31,998 nucleotides of DNA from Actinomycetota bacterium (GCA_005884155.1 VAXD01000060.1:511-32508); one strand, 5' to 3'; numbered from the stretch's first letter, positions 1-7,944 are shown. Translations and numbers: made by a program. Notes: generated by a model from the sequence alone, not told the origin.

Positions 1-445
1 CGGGCACTACCTCAACCCCGAGCTGGCAGCGCTGATCCACGTTCTGTACCCCACGTTGCCGGCGCCGCCGGCGAGCGGACGCAACGACCTCGTCTCGGTG
101 CTGTTGACGGGCGTTCCGACCCTCAACTTCACGGGGCCGCGCCCGTCCGACGAGCTTCGGTTGAACACGTCGATCCCGCCGGCCGCCAACCCGGACCGCC
201 TCGGCGTCCTGGACGGCGACTTCGCGGGGTTCCCGAACGGCAGGCGGCTCGGCGACGACGTGGTGGACATCGAGCTGCGCGCGATCGCGTGCGGCTACGG
301 GCCGATCCTCCACGCGGCGCTCGGGCTGTGCGACCTGCAGCCGAACGACCAGCTCGGCGACGGCGTCGACTCGAACGACAGGCAGTTCCTGTCGACGTTC
401 CCATACGTCGCTCCACCGCACCAGGGCTACGACTCACACACGTAG
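1..445 (+). CDS. DUF4331 family protein, C-terminal part
   Basis: The reading frame is open from base 2 and ends with TAG at 443-445, so only about the last 147 residues are present and the start lies left of the window. The tail has the layout I associate with DUF4331 proteins: a Pro-rich stretch, a GRRL-x-DDVVDIELRA segment around 240-285, then a short Cys-containing C-terminus with a FPYVAPPH-type ending. DUF4331 proteins are usually exported and have no firmly established biochemical role. The stop is 4 bases before the start of the TPR gene, so this is probably the upstream member of the same operon. Assignment rests on the C-terminal motif only. Confidence 0.7.
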   Translation, partial: GHYLNPELAALIHVLYPTLPAPPASGRNDLVSVLLTGVPTLNFTGPRPSDELRLNTSIPPAANPDRLGVLDGDFAGFPNGRRLGDDVVDIELRAIACGYGPILHAALGLCDLQPNDQLGDGVDSNDRQFLSTFPYVAPPHQGYDSHT

Positions 446-449
446 GCCG

Positions 450-1751
450 ATGCGGCGGCGACTTCTCATCGCAGGGGCAGCGGCGGTCATCGCCGCCGCT
501 GCCCTGTCGCTCGGTGACGCCCTGCAGGGCGGCTCCGGGCAGGCCGCGCCTCAAGCGGCCCCTGAGCCCGTGGCCTCGGCCGACTCGCCGGGCTCGCCCG
601 AGGCGAACGTCGAGCAGTTGCAGGTGCGGCTGCGGGCGAATCCGCGGGATGCGCACGCATACGCGCTCCTCGGGGTCGCCTACGAGCAGCGCGCGCGGGA
701 AACGGGAGATCCCACCTACTACACCAAGGCCGGCGGGGCCCTACACCGGGCGATCTCGCTCGCGCCCAAAGACCTCGTCGCAGTGAGCGGGCTCGGCTCG
801 CTGGCGCTCTCGCGGCACCGGTTCCGCGAAGCACTCGCTCGGGGCCGCGAGGCGCACCGGCTCTCCCCGTCGACGGCCCTGACGTACGGGATCGTCGGCG
901 ACGCCCTCGTCGAGCTCGGCCGCTACCCGGCCGCATTCCGCGCTTTCGACACGATGGCCAGGCTGAAGCCAGGGCTCGCGTCGTACTCCCGGATCGCGTA
1001 CGGGCGTGAGCTCCTTGGCCAGACGGCGGGCGCGGTCCAGGCGATGCAGCTCGCCGTCGACGCCGCGACCTCGGAGCGCGAGCCCACGGCCTGGACGCAC
1101 TGGCAGCTCGGAAAGCTCTACTGGTCCGCCGGGCGACTCGGCGACGCCGAGCACCAGTACCGAGCCGCGCTAGCCGTCTTCCCGGGCTACGTCTACGCGC
1201 TCGACGCGCTCGCGCAGGTCGAGGCGGCGCGGGGCCACACGGCGAGGGCGATCTCGCTCGAGCGTCGCGCGGTCGACGAAATTCCGCTACCGCAGTTCGT
1301 TGGACTGCTCGGTGACCTCTACCGCCTGGACGGCAGGCCCGCGCTCGCCCGTCGACAGTACGAGCTCGTCGGCGTGATCCAGCGACTGCTTGTCGCGAAC
1401 GGCGTCAAGACCGACCTCGAAACGGCGCTCTTCGACGTCGACCACACCATTCGCCTGCGGCACGCCCTCGTGCTGGCACGCCGGGCGCAGGCGGAACGGC
1501 CGAGCATCGACGGCGACGACGTGCTCGCCTGGACGCTCGCCCGCGACGGTCGCTGCGGCGAGGCTCTCCGCTGGTCCCGGCTGGCCCTCAGGCTCGGTAC
1601 GCAGGACGCCTTGAAGCTGTTCCACCGCGGGATGATCGAGCGGTGTCTCGGTCACCGCACGACAGCCCGCAGCTACCTCCGCCGCGCCCTTGGGTTGAAT
1701 CCGCACTTCTCGATTGTCTGGTCGCCCGTGGCGAGAAAGGCCCTCCGATGA
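450..1751 (+). CDS. Exported tetratricopeptide-repeat protein
   Basis: A 433-residue protein. Residues 1-25 form an Arg-rich signal peptide or anchor (MRRRLLIAG followed by an Ala-rich core). A Pro/Ala linker reaches about residue 55, then helical TPR-like repeats fill the rest, with typical Ala/Gly/Tyr spacing such as AYALLGVAYEQ, WQLGKLYWSAGRLGDAEHQY and YALDALAQVEAARG. TPR arrays bind other proteins, so a scaffold role outside the membrane is likely. It begins 4 bases after the DUF4331 stop and overlaps the next transporter start by ATGA, so it is translationally coupled to both. No enzyme motif is visible. The partner is unknown; the neighbouring DUF4331 protein or the metal transporters are the obvious candidates. 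Confidence 0.85.
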   Translation: MRRRLLIAGAAAVIAAAALSLGDALQGGSGQAAPQAAPEPVASADSPGSPEANVEQLQVRLRANPRDAHAYALLGVAYEQRARETGDPTYYTKAGGALHRAISLAPKDLVAVSGLGSLALSRHRFREALARGREAHRLSPSTALTYGIVGDALVELGRYPAAFRAFDTMARLKPGLASYSRIAYGRELLGQTAGAVQAMQLAVDAATSEREPTAWTHWQLGKLYWSAGRLGDAEHQYRAALAVFPGYVYALDALAQVEAARGHTARAISLERRAVDEIPLPQFVGLLGDLYRLDGRPALARRQYELVGVIQRLLVANGVKTDLETALFDVDHTIRLRHALVLARRAQAERPSIDGDDVLAWTLARDGRCGEALRWSRLALRLGTQDALKLFHRGMIERCLGHRTTARSYLRRALGLNPHFSIVWSPVARKALR

Positions 1752-3064
1752 AGCGGCTCGCGCTCGGAGCCCTGGCGGCCGCGGTCATGGCCGGGCTCGC
1801 GCTCCCGGCGCTGGCGGCGGCGCATCCGCTGGGCAACTTCACGATCAACCGCTTCAGCCGGATCGAGGTCTCGGGCCCGCGCCTCTACGTCCGCTACGTG
1901 CTGGACATGGCCGAGATTCCGACCTTCCAGGCGGGACACATCGATGCCCGCCTTTACGCCCGGCGCATCGCTGCGAACGCTCGCCTGGACGTCGCGGGCC
2001 GCCCGGCCAGGCTGGTGCCGCTACGAACGGCTCTCGCGCACCCGCGCGGAGCGGCAGGCCTGCGGACGACCAGGCTCGAGGTGATCCTCGCCGGGCCGGT
2101 TCTCCATGGGCGGATCTCTGTTTCCTATCATGACAACAACTATAGGGACCGGATCGGATGGAAGGAGATCGTGGTCGGCACGGCGACCCCCAGCACGAGC
2201 CACGAGCTCCGTGCCTACCCGAAGAACCTGCTCCAGAGCCCGCTCGACGTGAGCTCGGTCACGACCACGCTCGCGCCCCACACGGGCCGAGCGATCCCGC
2301 CCCAGCTTTCGAGCGGCCACAGCCTCGAGGCGCCTGACCGGATCGCTGACGCCGGCTTCAGCTCGCTCGTCGGCCGTTCCCGCCTGAGCGCGCTCGTCAT
2401 CCTCGCCTCGCTCGCGGCTGCGATCTTCTGGGGCGCCGCGCATGCGCTCTCCCCCGGACACGGCAAGACGATCATCACCGCCTACCTGGTGGGGCAGCGC
2501 GGCACGCCCGCACACGCGGCGCTGCTCGGCCTGATCGTGACCGTGACGCACACGATCGGGGTCTTCGCACTGGGGCTCGTCACGCTCGCGCTCTCGCAGT
2601 TGATCGTCCCTGACCAGCTCTACCCGTGGCTGAACCTCGTATCGGGCCTGCTCGTCGTCGGGATCGGGGCGACTGTTCTGCGCGCGCGCCTGCGTCGGCG
2701 CCACGCCCTCGGGCACCGTCATCATCACCACGGCCCCAGCCACGGCGAGGTCCCGAGCTTCCGCTCGCTGCTCGCGGTCGGAGTATCCGGCGGGCTCCTT
2801 CCCTGCCCGTCGGCCCTCGTCGTCCTGCTGGCCGCGATCTCGCTGCACCGGGTCGCGTTCGGCCTCGTCCTGATCCTCGCGTTCAGCACCGGCCTGGCGC
2901 TCAGCATCACCGGGATCGGACTCGTTGCGGTACTTGCGCGCAAGGCGTTCCGGCGTCTGAGCTTCGAGGGCCGGTTGATCCGCCTCCTCCCAGCGGTCAG
3001 CGCGCTCGTCATCCTCGCCGCAGGTCTCGCGATGACCCTCCGCGCTGTCCCGAAGGTGAGCTGA
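1748..3064 (+). CDS. NicO/RcnA-type nickel/cobalt transporter with exported N-terminal domain
   Basis: A 438-residue membrane protein starting at the ATG that overlaps the TPR stop (ATGA). Residues 1-25 are a signal peptide ending before AHPLGNFTINR. Residues 26-205 form a soluble extracytoplasmic domain typical of long NicO-family proteins. From about 213 there are six or so membrane segments. The first carries the signature HALSPGHGKT (residues 232-241), and a His cluster with HRHHHH lies at 323-328 in a cytoplasmic loop. SGGLLPCPSAL (348-358) is a second conserved family segment. Family members move Ni2+ or Co2+, often outward. Direction and metal cannot be read from sequence. The neighbouring second transporter supports a joint metal-homeostasis job. 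Confidence 0.85.
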   Translation: MKRLALGALAAAVMAGLALPALAAAHPLGNFTINRFSRIEVSGPRLYVRYVLDMAEIPTFQAGHIDARLYARRIAANARLDVAGRPARLVPLRTALAHPRGAAGLRTTRLEVILAGPVLHGRISVSYHDNNYRDRIGWKEIVVGTATPSTSHELRAYPKNLLQSPLDVSSVTTTLAPHTGRAIPPQLSSGHSLEAPDRIADAGFSSLVGRSRLSALVILASLAAAIFWGAAHALSPGHGKTIITAYLVGQRGTPAHAALLGLIVTVTHTIGVFALGLVTLALSQLIVPDQLYPWLNLVSGLLVVGIGATVLRARLRRRHALGHRHHHHGPSHGEVPSFRSLLAVGVSGGLLPCPSALVVLLAAISLHRVAFGLVLILAFSTGLALSITGIGLVAVLARKAFRRLSFEGRLIRLLPAVSALVILAAGLAMTLRAVPKVS

Positions 3065-3066
3065 CC

Positions 3067-3804
3067 GTGTTCGGGCTCGACTCCTGGCTCGCCGGCTTCT
3101 CCGACGGGACGACCTTGCTCGCCGTCGCCGCTGTCGCGACGGTTCTCGGGCTCCGCCATGCGACCGACCCGGACCACCTCGCCGCTGTCACGACGCTGAT
3201 CGCCGGAACCGAGGAGCGCGCGACGAAGGCCGCCGCACGACTCGGCGCGGCCTGGGGCGCCGGCCACGCGACCAGCCTCTTCCTCTTCGGCGTTCCGATC
3301 GTCCTCTTCAAGGCGTACCTGCCGGAGCGGGTCGAGCAAGGTGCCGAGACCGCCGTCGGTCTCCTGATCATCGGTCTCGCGCTCTGGCTGCTCGTCCGCT
3401 GGCGTCGGGGGCTCTTCCACGTACACGTCCACGCGCACGAGCGCCTGCATGCGCACGGCCATGTCCACCCGTCCGACCACCCACACGAGACCGTCCGGGC
3501 GCGCAGCCCGCTTCAGGCATTCGGGATCGGGCTCGTCCACGGGATGGGCGGGAGCGCGGGCGTGGGCGTGCTCCTGCTGGGGTCGATTCACGACCATGCG
3601 CTCGCTCTCGGAGCGCTCGCGATCTTCGCGTTCTGCACCGCGCTCTCGATGGCGCTCCTGTCGACCGGTCTCGGCCGCGTCCTCGCATCGGCGCGGCTGC
3701 GCGCATCGTTCGACCGGCTGGCGCCCGGGCTCGCGCTCCTGAGCCTCGCCTTCGGCGCCTGGTACGCCCTGGGGGCGCTCGACGTCGCGCCATACTTCTT
3801 CTAA
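3067..3804 (+). CDS. NiCoT/HoxN-like nickel-cobalt membrane transporter
   Basis: A 245-residue membrane protein. The GTG at 3067, two bases after the preceding stop, is the natural start because the protein then begins just before its first hydrophobic segment. The segment RHATDPDHLAAV (residues 30-41) matches the His-x4-Asp-type metal signature of nickel/cobalt transporters. A loop at about 119-143 has alternating His residues (HVHVHAHE, HAHGHVH), a likely metal-binding tether, and GLVHGMGGSAG near residue 156 is a second conserved motif. About six membrane helices can be seen. It is shorter than classical HoxN (about 330 residues) and closer to short UreH/NicO-like forms. The stop overlaps the anti-sigma start (TAATG). 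Confidence 0.85.
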   Translation: MFGLDSWLAGFSDGTTLLAVAAVATVLGLRHATDPDHLAAVTTLIAGTEERATKAAARLGAAWGAGHATSLFLFGVPIVLFKAYLPERVEQGAETAVGLLIIGLALWLLVRWRRGLFHVHVHAHERLHAHGHVHPSDHPHETVRARSPLQAFGIGLVHGMGGSAGVGVLLLGSIHDHALALGALAIFAFCTALSMALLSTGLGRVLASARLRASFDRLAPGLALLSLAFGAWYALGALDVAPYFF

Positions 3805-4466
3805 TGGCCGAGGAGCTCCACTCCCTCGTCGCGCCGTACGCGCTCGACGCCCTCGACGAGACCGACGAGCGCAGCTTCGAGGAGCACCTCGCGCTCTGCG
3901 AGCGTTGCCGTGGGGAACTCGCAGGCCTCCGGGAAGCGGCTGCGGCACTCGCTTACACCGCGCCCGCCACGCAGCCGCCGCCTGAGCTGAAGGAGCGCAT
4001 CCTCGCCCAGGCGCGGAGCGAGCGGCCGAACGTCGTTCCGCTGCGTCGCAAGCGCAACTGGACCACCACCCTCGGGATCGCTGCCGCAGCGGCAGCCGCT
4101 GTTGCGATCGGCCTCGGGCTCTGGGGCGCGACGCGCTCGACGGGCCAGGACGCCCTCGCGCGAGTGCTTTCGCGGCCGGGCGCGCGCGTGATGGCCATGG
4201 GCGGAAGCGGCGTCCTTGCGGTCGCCCCGGACGGCGAGGCCGCGCTCGCGCTTCGAGTCGCGGACGCTCCGCCTGGCAAGACCTACGAGGCCTGGGTAAT
4301 CCACGCGAACGCCGCCCGGCCGGCGGGCCTTTTCCGCGGGGCCGGTGTCGTAAAGCTTGCCCGGCGCGTGGCGAAAGGCTCAGTTGTCGCCGTGACGGTC
4401 GAGCGTGCGGGTGGCGCGCCCCAGCCCACGCAGAAGCCGTTCCTCGCAAGTCAGGAGACGACGTGA
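3804..4466 (+). CDS. RskA-like zinc-binding anti-sigma factor
   Basis: A 220-residue single-span membrane protein. The N-terminal ZAS anti-sigma domain is shown by His28-x3-Cys32-x2-Cys35 (EEHLALCERC). A basic patch (LRRKR) leads into one membrane helix at about 88-108. The outer domain (110-220) has the GKTYEAWVIH and ARPAGLF features of the anti-sigma-K (RskA) C-terminal family. Such proteins hold an ECF sigma factor at the membrane until proteolysis frees it. It starts on the last base of the transporter stop and overlaps the sigma gene by four bases. The order anti-sigma before sigma is the reverse of the usual one. A site-2-type protease that would act on it is not in this window. Confidence 0.9.
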   Translation: MAEELHSLVAPYALDALDETDERSFEEHLALCERCRGELAGLREAAAALAYTAPATQPPPELKERILAQARSERPNVVPLRRKRNWTTTLGIAAAAAAAVAIGLGLWGATRSTGQDALARVLSRPGARVMAMGGSGVLAVAPDGEAALALRVADAPPGKTYEAWVIHANAARPAGLFRGAGVVKLARRVAKGSVVAVTVERAGGAPQPTQKPFLASQETT

Positions 4467-5080
4467 GCCTGCTCCTGACCGCCGCCCCGCCGCCGGCCAA
4501 GGCGCCACGCAACCTTGCGCACCTCTCCGACGAATCGCTGCTCTCGCTCGTCGCGAGCTCGGACGACAACGCTCTCGCCGAGCTTTACGACCGTTTCGGC
4601 GGCATCGCCTATGGCCTCGCGCTGAGGATCCTGCGCGACGAATCACTCGCGCAGGATGCCGTGCAAGAGGCGTTCCTCGGCGTCTGGCGTACGGCCGACC
4701 GTTTCCTCGCCGAGCGCGCGAGCGCGAGCACGTGGATCCTGACGCTCGTCCACCGCCGCGCGGTCGACCTCGTTCGCCGCGAGGACCGCCGCCGCGGCGA
4801 CCCGCTCGAGTCCGCACCGGAGCCGGCCGCGGCCGAGACGGTCGAGGAGCAGGCGACAACCCGCTTCCAGCGCCGGGTCGTGCAGGAGGCGCTCAGGCAG
4901 CTGACGCCCGAGCAGCGAGAGGCGCTCGAGCTGGGTTACTACGGCGGGTTGAGCCAGTCTGAGTTGGCGGAGCGACTGGGCCAGCCGCTCGGCACCGTCA
5001 AGAGCCGCATGTTCTCGGGGCTCGGGCGCTTACGCGAGCTGCTCGGACAGGCCGGCCTCGAGGAGTCGCTCTCGCCTTAG
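4463..5080 (+). CDS. ECF-family RNA polymerase sigma factor (SigK-like)
   Basis: A 205-residue sigma-70 family protein of ECF type. Region 2 covers roughly residues 38-105: ALAELYDRFGGIAYGLALRIL is region 2.1/2.2, the AQDAVQEAFLGVWR motif binds core polymerase, and ASTWILTLVHRRAVDLVRR is region 2.4. Region 4 covers about 138-195, with LTPEQREALELGYYGGLSQSE and the recognition helix LGQPLGTVKSRM. Region 3 is absent, as expected. The GTG start is preceded by AGGAG about 7 bases upstream and overlaps the anti-sigma TGA. It probably drives its own operon, including the metal transporters, when the anti-sigma factor is degraded. The operon promoter lies left of the window, so its recognition sequence cannot be read. 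Confidence 0.93.
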   Translation: MSLLLTAAPPPAKAPRNLAHLSDESLLSLVASSDDNALAELYDRFGGIAYGLALRILRDESLAQDAVQEAFLGVWRTADRFLAERASASTWILTLVHRRAVDLVRREDRRRGDPLESAPEPAAAETVEEQATTRFQRRVVQEALRQLTPEQREALELGYYGGLSQSELAERLGQPLGTVKSRMFSGLGRLRELLGQAGLEESLSP

Positions 5081-5109
5081 ACGGTACGGAAGTAGCATCC
5101 ACGAGCGAC

Positions 5110-6042
5110 ATGGCGGCGGTTACCGAGAGCCTCAAGGGACGCCACTTCACGCTCGTGGCGGACTGGAGCCGCGACGAGCTCCTCGCCGTCCTCGGCCTCG
5201 CGGACGACCTCAAGGAGCGCCGCCACCGCGGCGAGGAGCACCACCTTCTCCCCGGGCGGACGCTCGGGATGATCTTCCAGAAGTCGTCGACGCGGACGCG
5301 CGTCTCGTTCGAGGTCGGGATCGCGGAGCTCGGGGGCCACGGCCTCTACCTTGCGGCCTCGGACCTGCAGCTCGGCCGCGGCGAGACGCTCCGCGACACG
5401 GCGACCGTGCTCTCGCGCTACCTGCACGGCCTGATGATCCGCACGTTCGCGCAGGCTGACGTCGAGGAGCTCGCGCGGCACGCGACGATCCCGGTGATCA
5501 ACGGCCTCACCGACAGCTCGCACCCGTGTCAGGCCCTCGCCGACGTGATGACGATCCGCGAGCGCTTCGGCCGCCTCGAGGGCGTGCGCGTGGCCTTCCT
5601 CGGCGACGGCAACAACGTCTGCGCCTCGCTGATGGTCGCCTGCGCCAAGCTCGGCGCCGAGTTCGTCGCCGCAACGCCCGACGGTTACGAGCCGGAGGAG
5701 CGGGCACTCGAGCTCGCACGTGAGGCGGGCGGCAGCCCCGAGCTGACGGACGACCCACGCGCCGCGGCCGAGGGCGCGGACGCCCTCTACACCGACGTCT
5801 GGACGAGCATGGGCCAGGAGGAGGAGCGCGAGCGGCGCCTGAAGGACCTCTGGGGCTTCGGCATCGACGAAGAGCTTGTGCGCTTGGCTGGCGAGAACGC
5901 GATCGTCCTGCACTGCCTTCCGGCGCACTACGGCGAGGAGATCGCCGAGTCGGTGCTCTACGGGCCGCAGTCCGCGGTCTGGGACCAGGCCGAGAACCGC
6001 CTGCACTCCCAGAAGGCCCTGATGGCGCTCGTCATGCCCTAG
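5110..6042 (+). CDS. argF: Ornithine carbamoyltransferase
   Basis: A complete 310-residue enzyme that transfers the carbamoyl group from carbamoyl phosphate to ornithine, giving citrulline in cytoplasmic arginine synthesis. Key motifs are all present: the carbamoyl-phosphate loop STRTR (60-64), HPCQ (138-141), the ornithine-side segment DVWTSMG (229-235) and the catalytic HCLPAHYG (268-275). HCLP with Cys269 and the 310-residue length fit the anabolic OTC family. No other arg gene flanks it, so it sits apart from a classical arg cluster. No strong ribosome-binding site precedes the ATG at 5110. A TAGCAT hexamer at 5092-5097 in the 29-base gap could be a -10 element, which would give its transcript a very short leader. 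Confidence 0.95.
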   Translation: MAAVTESLKGRHFTLVADWSRDELLAVLGLADDLKERRHRGEEHHLLPGRTLGMIFQKSSTRTRVSFEVGIAELGGHGLYLAASDLQLGRGETLRDTATVLSRYLHGLMIRTFAQADVEELARHATIPVINGLTDSSHPCQALADVMTIRERFGRLEGVRVAFLGDGNNVCASLMVACAKLGAEFVAATPDGYEPEERALELAREAGGSPELTDDPRAAAEGADALYTDVWTSMGQEEERERRLKDLWGFGIDEELVRLAGENAIVLHCLPAHYGEEIAESVLYGPQSAVWDQAENRLHSQKALMALVMP

Positions 6043-6749
6043 TGCTCCCGCTCAAGGACAACGTCCCGACGCGGACGTTCCCGGTCGTCACGGTCGGGCT
6101 GATCGTCGTCAACGCGATCGTCTGGATCTGGGAGTGGAAGACCGGCGTCAACCAGGACGTCTTCCACTACGGCTACTACCCGTGCACGGTGCACGGCCCC
6201 TGCACCGAGCCGGCGACGCTCTTCCACCACGTCACGTGGTACTTCGCGGTATTCAGCTCGATGTTCATGCACGGAGGATGGATTCACATCGGCGGGAACA
6301 TGCTCTTCCTCTGGATCTTCGGCAACAACGTCGAGGACGCGTTCGGCCGCGTGCGGTTCCTGCTCTGGTACATCGCCGCCGGCCTCGTCGCGATCGTCGT
6401 CCAGACCGTCGTCACGCTCTGGTTCTCCACTCCGGCCGGCGCCAGCATTCCGAACGTGGGCGCCTCGGGGGCGATCGCGGGCGTGCTCGGCGCCTACCTG
6501 GTCATGCTTCCGCGCGCGAAAGTGCTGACCCTGTTCATCATCGTCTTCCTGATCTTCCTGCGCGAGATCCCGGCGATCGTCTTCCTCGGCGTCTGGTTCC
6601 TGTTCCAGCTCTGGGACGGCGGCTTCGCCGTCCTGCACCCGCAGGCGGGCGGCGGCGTCGCGTTCTTCGCGCACATCGGCGGGTTCATCTTCGGGGTGTC
6701 GACCGTCTACCTGGTGGCCGTGCGCCGGCCCCTACGGCCGACCTGGTGA
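6042..6749 (+). CDS. Rhomboid-family intramembrane serine protease
   Basis: A 235-residue polytopic membrane protein starting at a GTG that shares one base with the argF stop. It has about six helices. The rhomboid signature is complete: HGGWIHIGGN (77-86) in helix 2, the catalytic serine in GASG (140-143, Ser142) and the catalytic histidine in AHIGG (210-214, His211). These enzymes cut single-span membrane proteins within the bilayer. The substrate is unknown. The RskA-like anti-sigma factor nearby is membrane-bound, but site-2 metalloproteases, not rhomboids, are the established final proteases for that family. A 29-residue membrane peptide overlaps the end of the gene and may be co-translated. 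Confidence 0.92.
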   Translation: MLPLKDNVPTRTFPVVTVGLIVVNAIVWIWEWKTGVNQDVFHYGYYPCTVHGPCTEPATLFHHVTWYFAVFSSMFMHGGWIHIGGNMLFLWIFGNNVEDAFGRVRFLLWYIAAGLVAIVVQTVVTLWFSTPAGASIPNVGASGAIAGVLGAYLVMLPRAKVLTLFIIVFLIFLREIPAIVFLGVWFLFQLWDGGFAVLHPQAGGGVAFFAHIGGFIFGVSTVYLVAVRRPLRPTW

Positions 6750-6835
6750 GCTCCGGGCTGCTCGTCGACCTCGCGCTGGCCGCAGGCGCCGTTGCGCTCA
6801 TCGTCGTCCTGATCTTCTTGTTTTCGGGGGATTGA
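6746..6835 (+). CDS. Small single-span membrane peptide (29 aa)
   Basis: A GTG overlapping the rhomboid stop (GTGA) opens a frame of 29 residues ending at TGA 6833-6835. After a short start (MSSGLLVD) it is almost wholly hydrophobic up to LIFLFSGD, one clear membrane helix. Third codon positions are nearly all G or C, like the neighbours. The four-base overlap is the same coupling seen elsewhere in this window. No family is recognised. It could be a small accessory peptide of the rhomboid protease or a chance frame; length alone cannot decide. Confidence 0.4.
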   Translation: MSSGLLVDLALAAGAVALIVVLIFLFSGD

Positions 6836-6870
6836 GGAATGCTCACGGCGGTTATGTCGTTTTCAGAGAC

Positions 6871-7113
6871 ATGACCGATATCGACCAGATTCGTGACGAG
6901 ATCGACGTCGCGACCGAGCGCCGCGCGGAGCTGTGGCACCTCCTCTCGGAGGGTCATGACGCCGCGCTTGCGGACGAGCTGCACAAGCTCGAGGAGCGTC
7001 TCGCAGCGCTCTGGGACGAGCAGCGCAGCCTCAAGGCCCGCGCGCGCTTCGGCGACCGTGACGAGATCATCAAGCGCGCCCGCCACGAAGAGCGGCTCGC
7101 GCGCGCCGCGTAA
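6871..7113 (+). CDS. DUF2630-like small coiled-coil protein
   Basis: An 80-residue, highly charged helical protein beginning MTDIDQIRDEID. The layout (short acidic start, ELWHLLSEG, then LHKLEERLAALWDEQRSLKARAR and a charged end) resembles DUF2630, a small actinobacterial family of unknown function. The family match is from memory of the pattern, not a search. ATG 6871 was preferred over the TTG at 6832 because the family begins close to this Met and the extra 13 residues look uncharacteristic. It is probably cytoplasmic and oligomeric through its coiled coil. It ends just before a strong terminator hairpin. Confidence 0.65.
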   Translation: MTDIDQIRDEIDVATERRAELWHLLSEGHDAALADELHKLEERLAALWDEQRSLKARARFGDRDEIIKRARHEERLARAA

Positions 7114-7132
7114 CAAACTCCATTCCGTGAAC

Positions 7133-7165
7133 AGAGAAGCCGGCGGAAGCACCGTCGGCTTCTCT
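7133..7165 (+). terminator. Strong hairpin terminator between convergent genes
   Basis: The arms 7133-7146 and 7152-7165 pair over 14 positions (AGAGAAGCCGGCGG with CCGTCGGCTTCTCT; one G-U pair) around a 5-base loop. A pyrimidine-rich tail (CGTCTCTTC) follows on the plus strand. The site lies between the DUF2630-like stop at 7113 and the stop of the convergent sigma-like gene at 7180, so it may stop transcription from both sides. Confidence 0.8.
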
Positions 7166-7179
7166 CGTCTCTTCAGAAG

Positions 7180-7944
7180 CTAGTCGAGCAGGCCCAGCTG
7201 ATAGCCGATCGCCACTGCGTTGATGATGTTCCGCGCTCGCAGCTTGGCGATGATCGCCTGCCGCTGAGACTTCACCGTCTCGCGGGCCTTACGCAGCCTT
7301 CTTGCCGTTTCGGCGCTCGTCGCGCCCTCTGCCGCGAGCTTGAGGACTTTCAGCTCCTTCGCCGTCAGCGGCTGCTCCTCCGGGTTCTTCTCTAGGTGAT
7401 GCAGCCGGTGGCGCACTTGCCTCTCGCATTTTGCGATTGTCTTCGGCGAGACACCCTGAGCCGCCGCGACGTCTCGCCGGCTGCGGTTCTGGAGGAAGCG
7501 CGCGAACACGATCCGGCGGTGGCGCTGTGGCAAAGCAGCAAGCTCGGAGCATGCCGAGGCTGAGCTCACCCGCTCGATCACCTCATCGGCGGTCGTCGCG
7601 AACGGATCCGGAATGACTTCGCCGATACTGAAGCCGTCGGCGACCGTCGCGTCGAGCGAAACCACGAGCGGTTCCTGGAAGCCGTTCGCTCGCTGTGTGC
7701 GGGTGCTGCGCATCCTGCGCCGGAGCCCGTCGATCATCGCGCCTCGACAGCGCACAAAGACGTAGTGGACGAACGGGCCCTTCGAGGCGTCGTAGTCGTT
7801 GACAGCCCGGACGAGCCCCTCGTACCCATCCGCCTCGAGCTCCTCCAGCTCGACGGTGTCTATGCGGAGTCGCGAGCGCAGCGAGCGTGCCATCGTGCGC
7901 ACCGTCCCCATGTACGCCTCGATCTGTGGCTCGTCGGCGGCCAC
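7180..7944 (-). CDS. Sigma-70-like protein with C-terminal LuxR-type DNA-binding domain
   Basis: A 254-residue protein from the GTG at 7944, which has AAAGG and AGAGG just upstream. An in-frame ATG at 8022 would add 26 residues, but these have lower third-position GC and run toward the tRNA promoter. Residues about 29-80 resemble sigma-70 region 2 (ELEELEADGYEGLVRAV, then VHYVFVRCRGAMIDGLRRR, as in SigB/SigF/WhiG types). About 132-184 resembles region 4 (LAALPQRHRRIVFARFL, then GVSPKTIAKCERQVRHRL). About 191-249 is a LuxR/GerE-type helix-turn-helix (LTAKELKVLKLAAEGATSAETARRL, with VKSQRQAIIAKLRARN). The linked domains suggest a sigma-like regulator with a second DNA contact, or a former sigma factor turned into a transcription factor. 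No receiver or sensor domain is present. Confidence 0.75.
   Translation of the reverse strand: MAADEPQIEAYMGTVRTMARSLRSRLRIDTVELEELEADGYEGLVRAVNDYDASKGPFVHYVFVRCRGAMIDGLRRRMRSTRTQRANGFQEPLVVSLDATVADGFSIGEVIPDPFATTADEVIERVSSASACSELAALPQRHRRIVFARFLQNRSRRDVAAAQGVSPKTIAKCERQVRHRLHHLEKNPEEQPLTAKELKVLKLAAEGATSAETARRLRKARETVKSQRQAIIAKLRARNIINAVAIGYQLGLLD

Noticed and set aside
2725..4569. Long open frame on the minus strand
   Set aside because: It lies antisense to three well-supported genes (transporters and anti-sigma) and its product is low-complexity Arg/Ala/Pro, as expected from GC-rich shadow frames.
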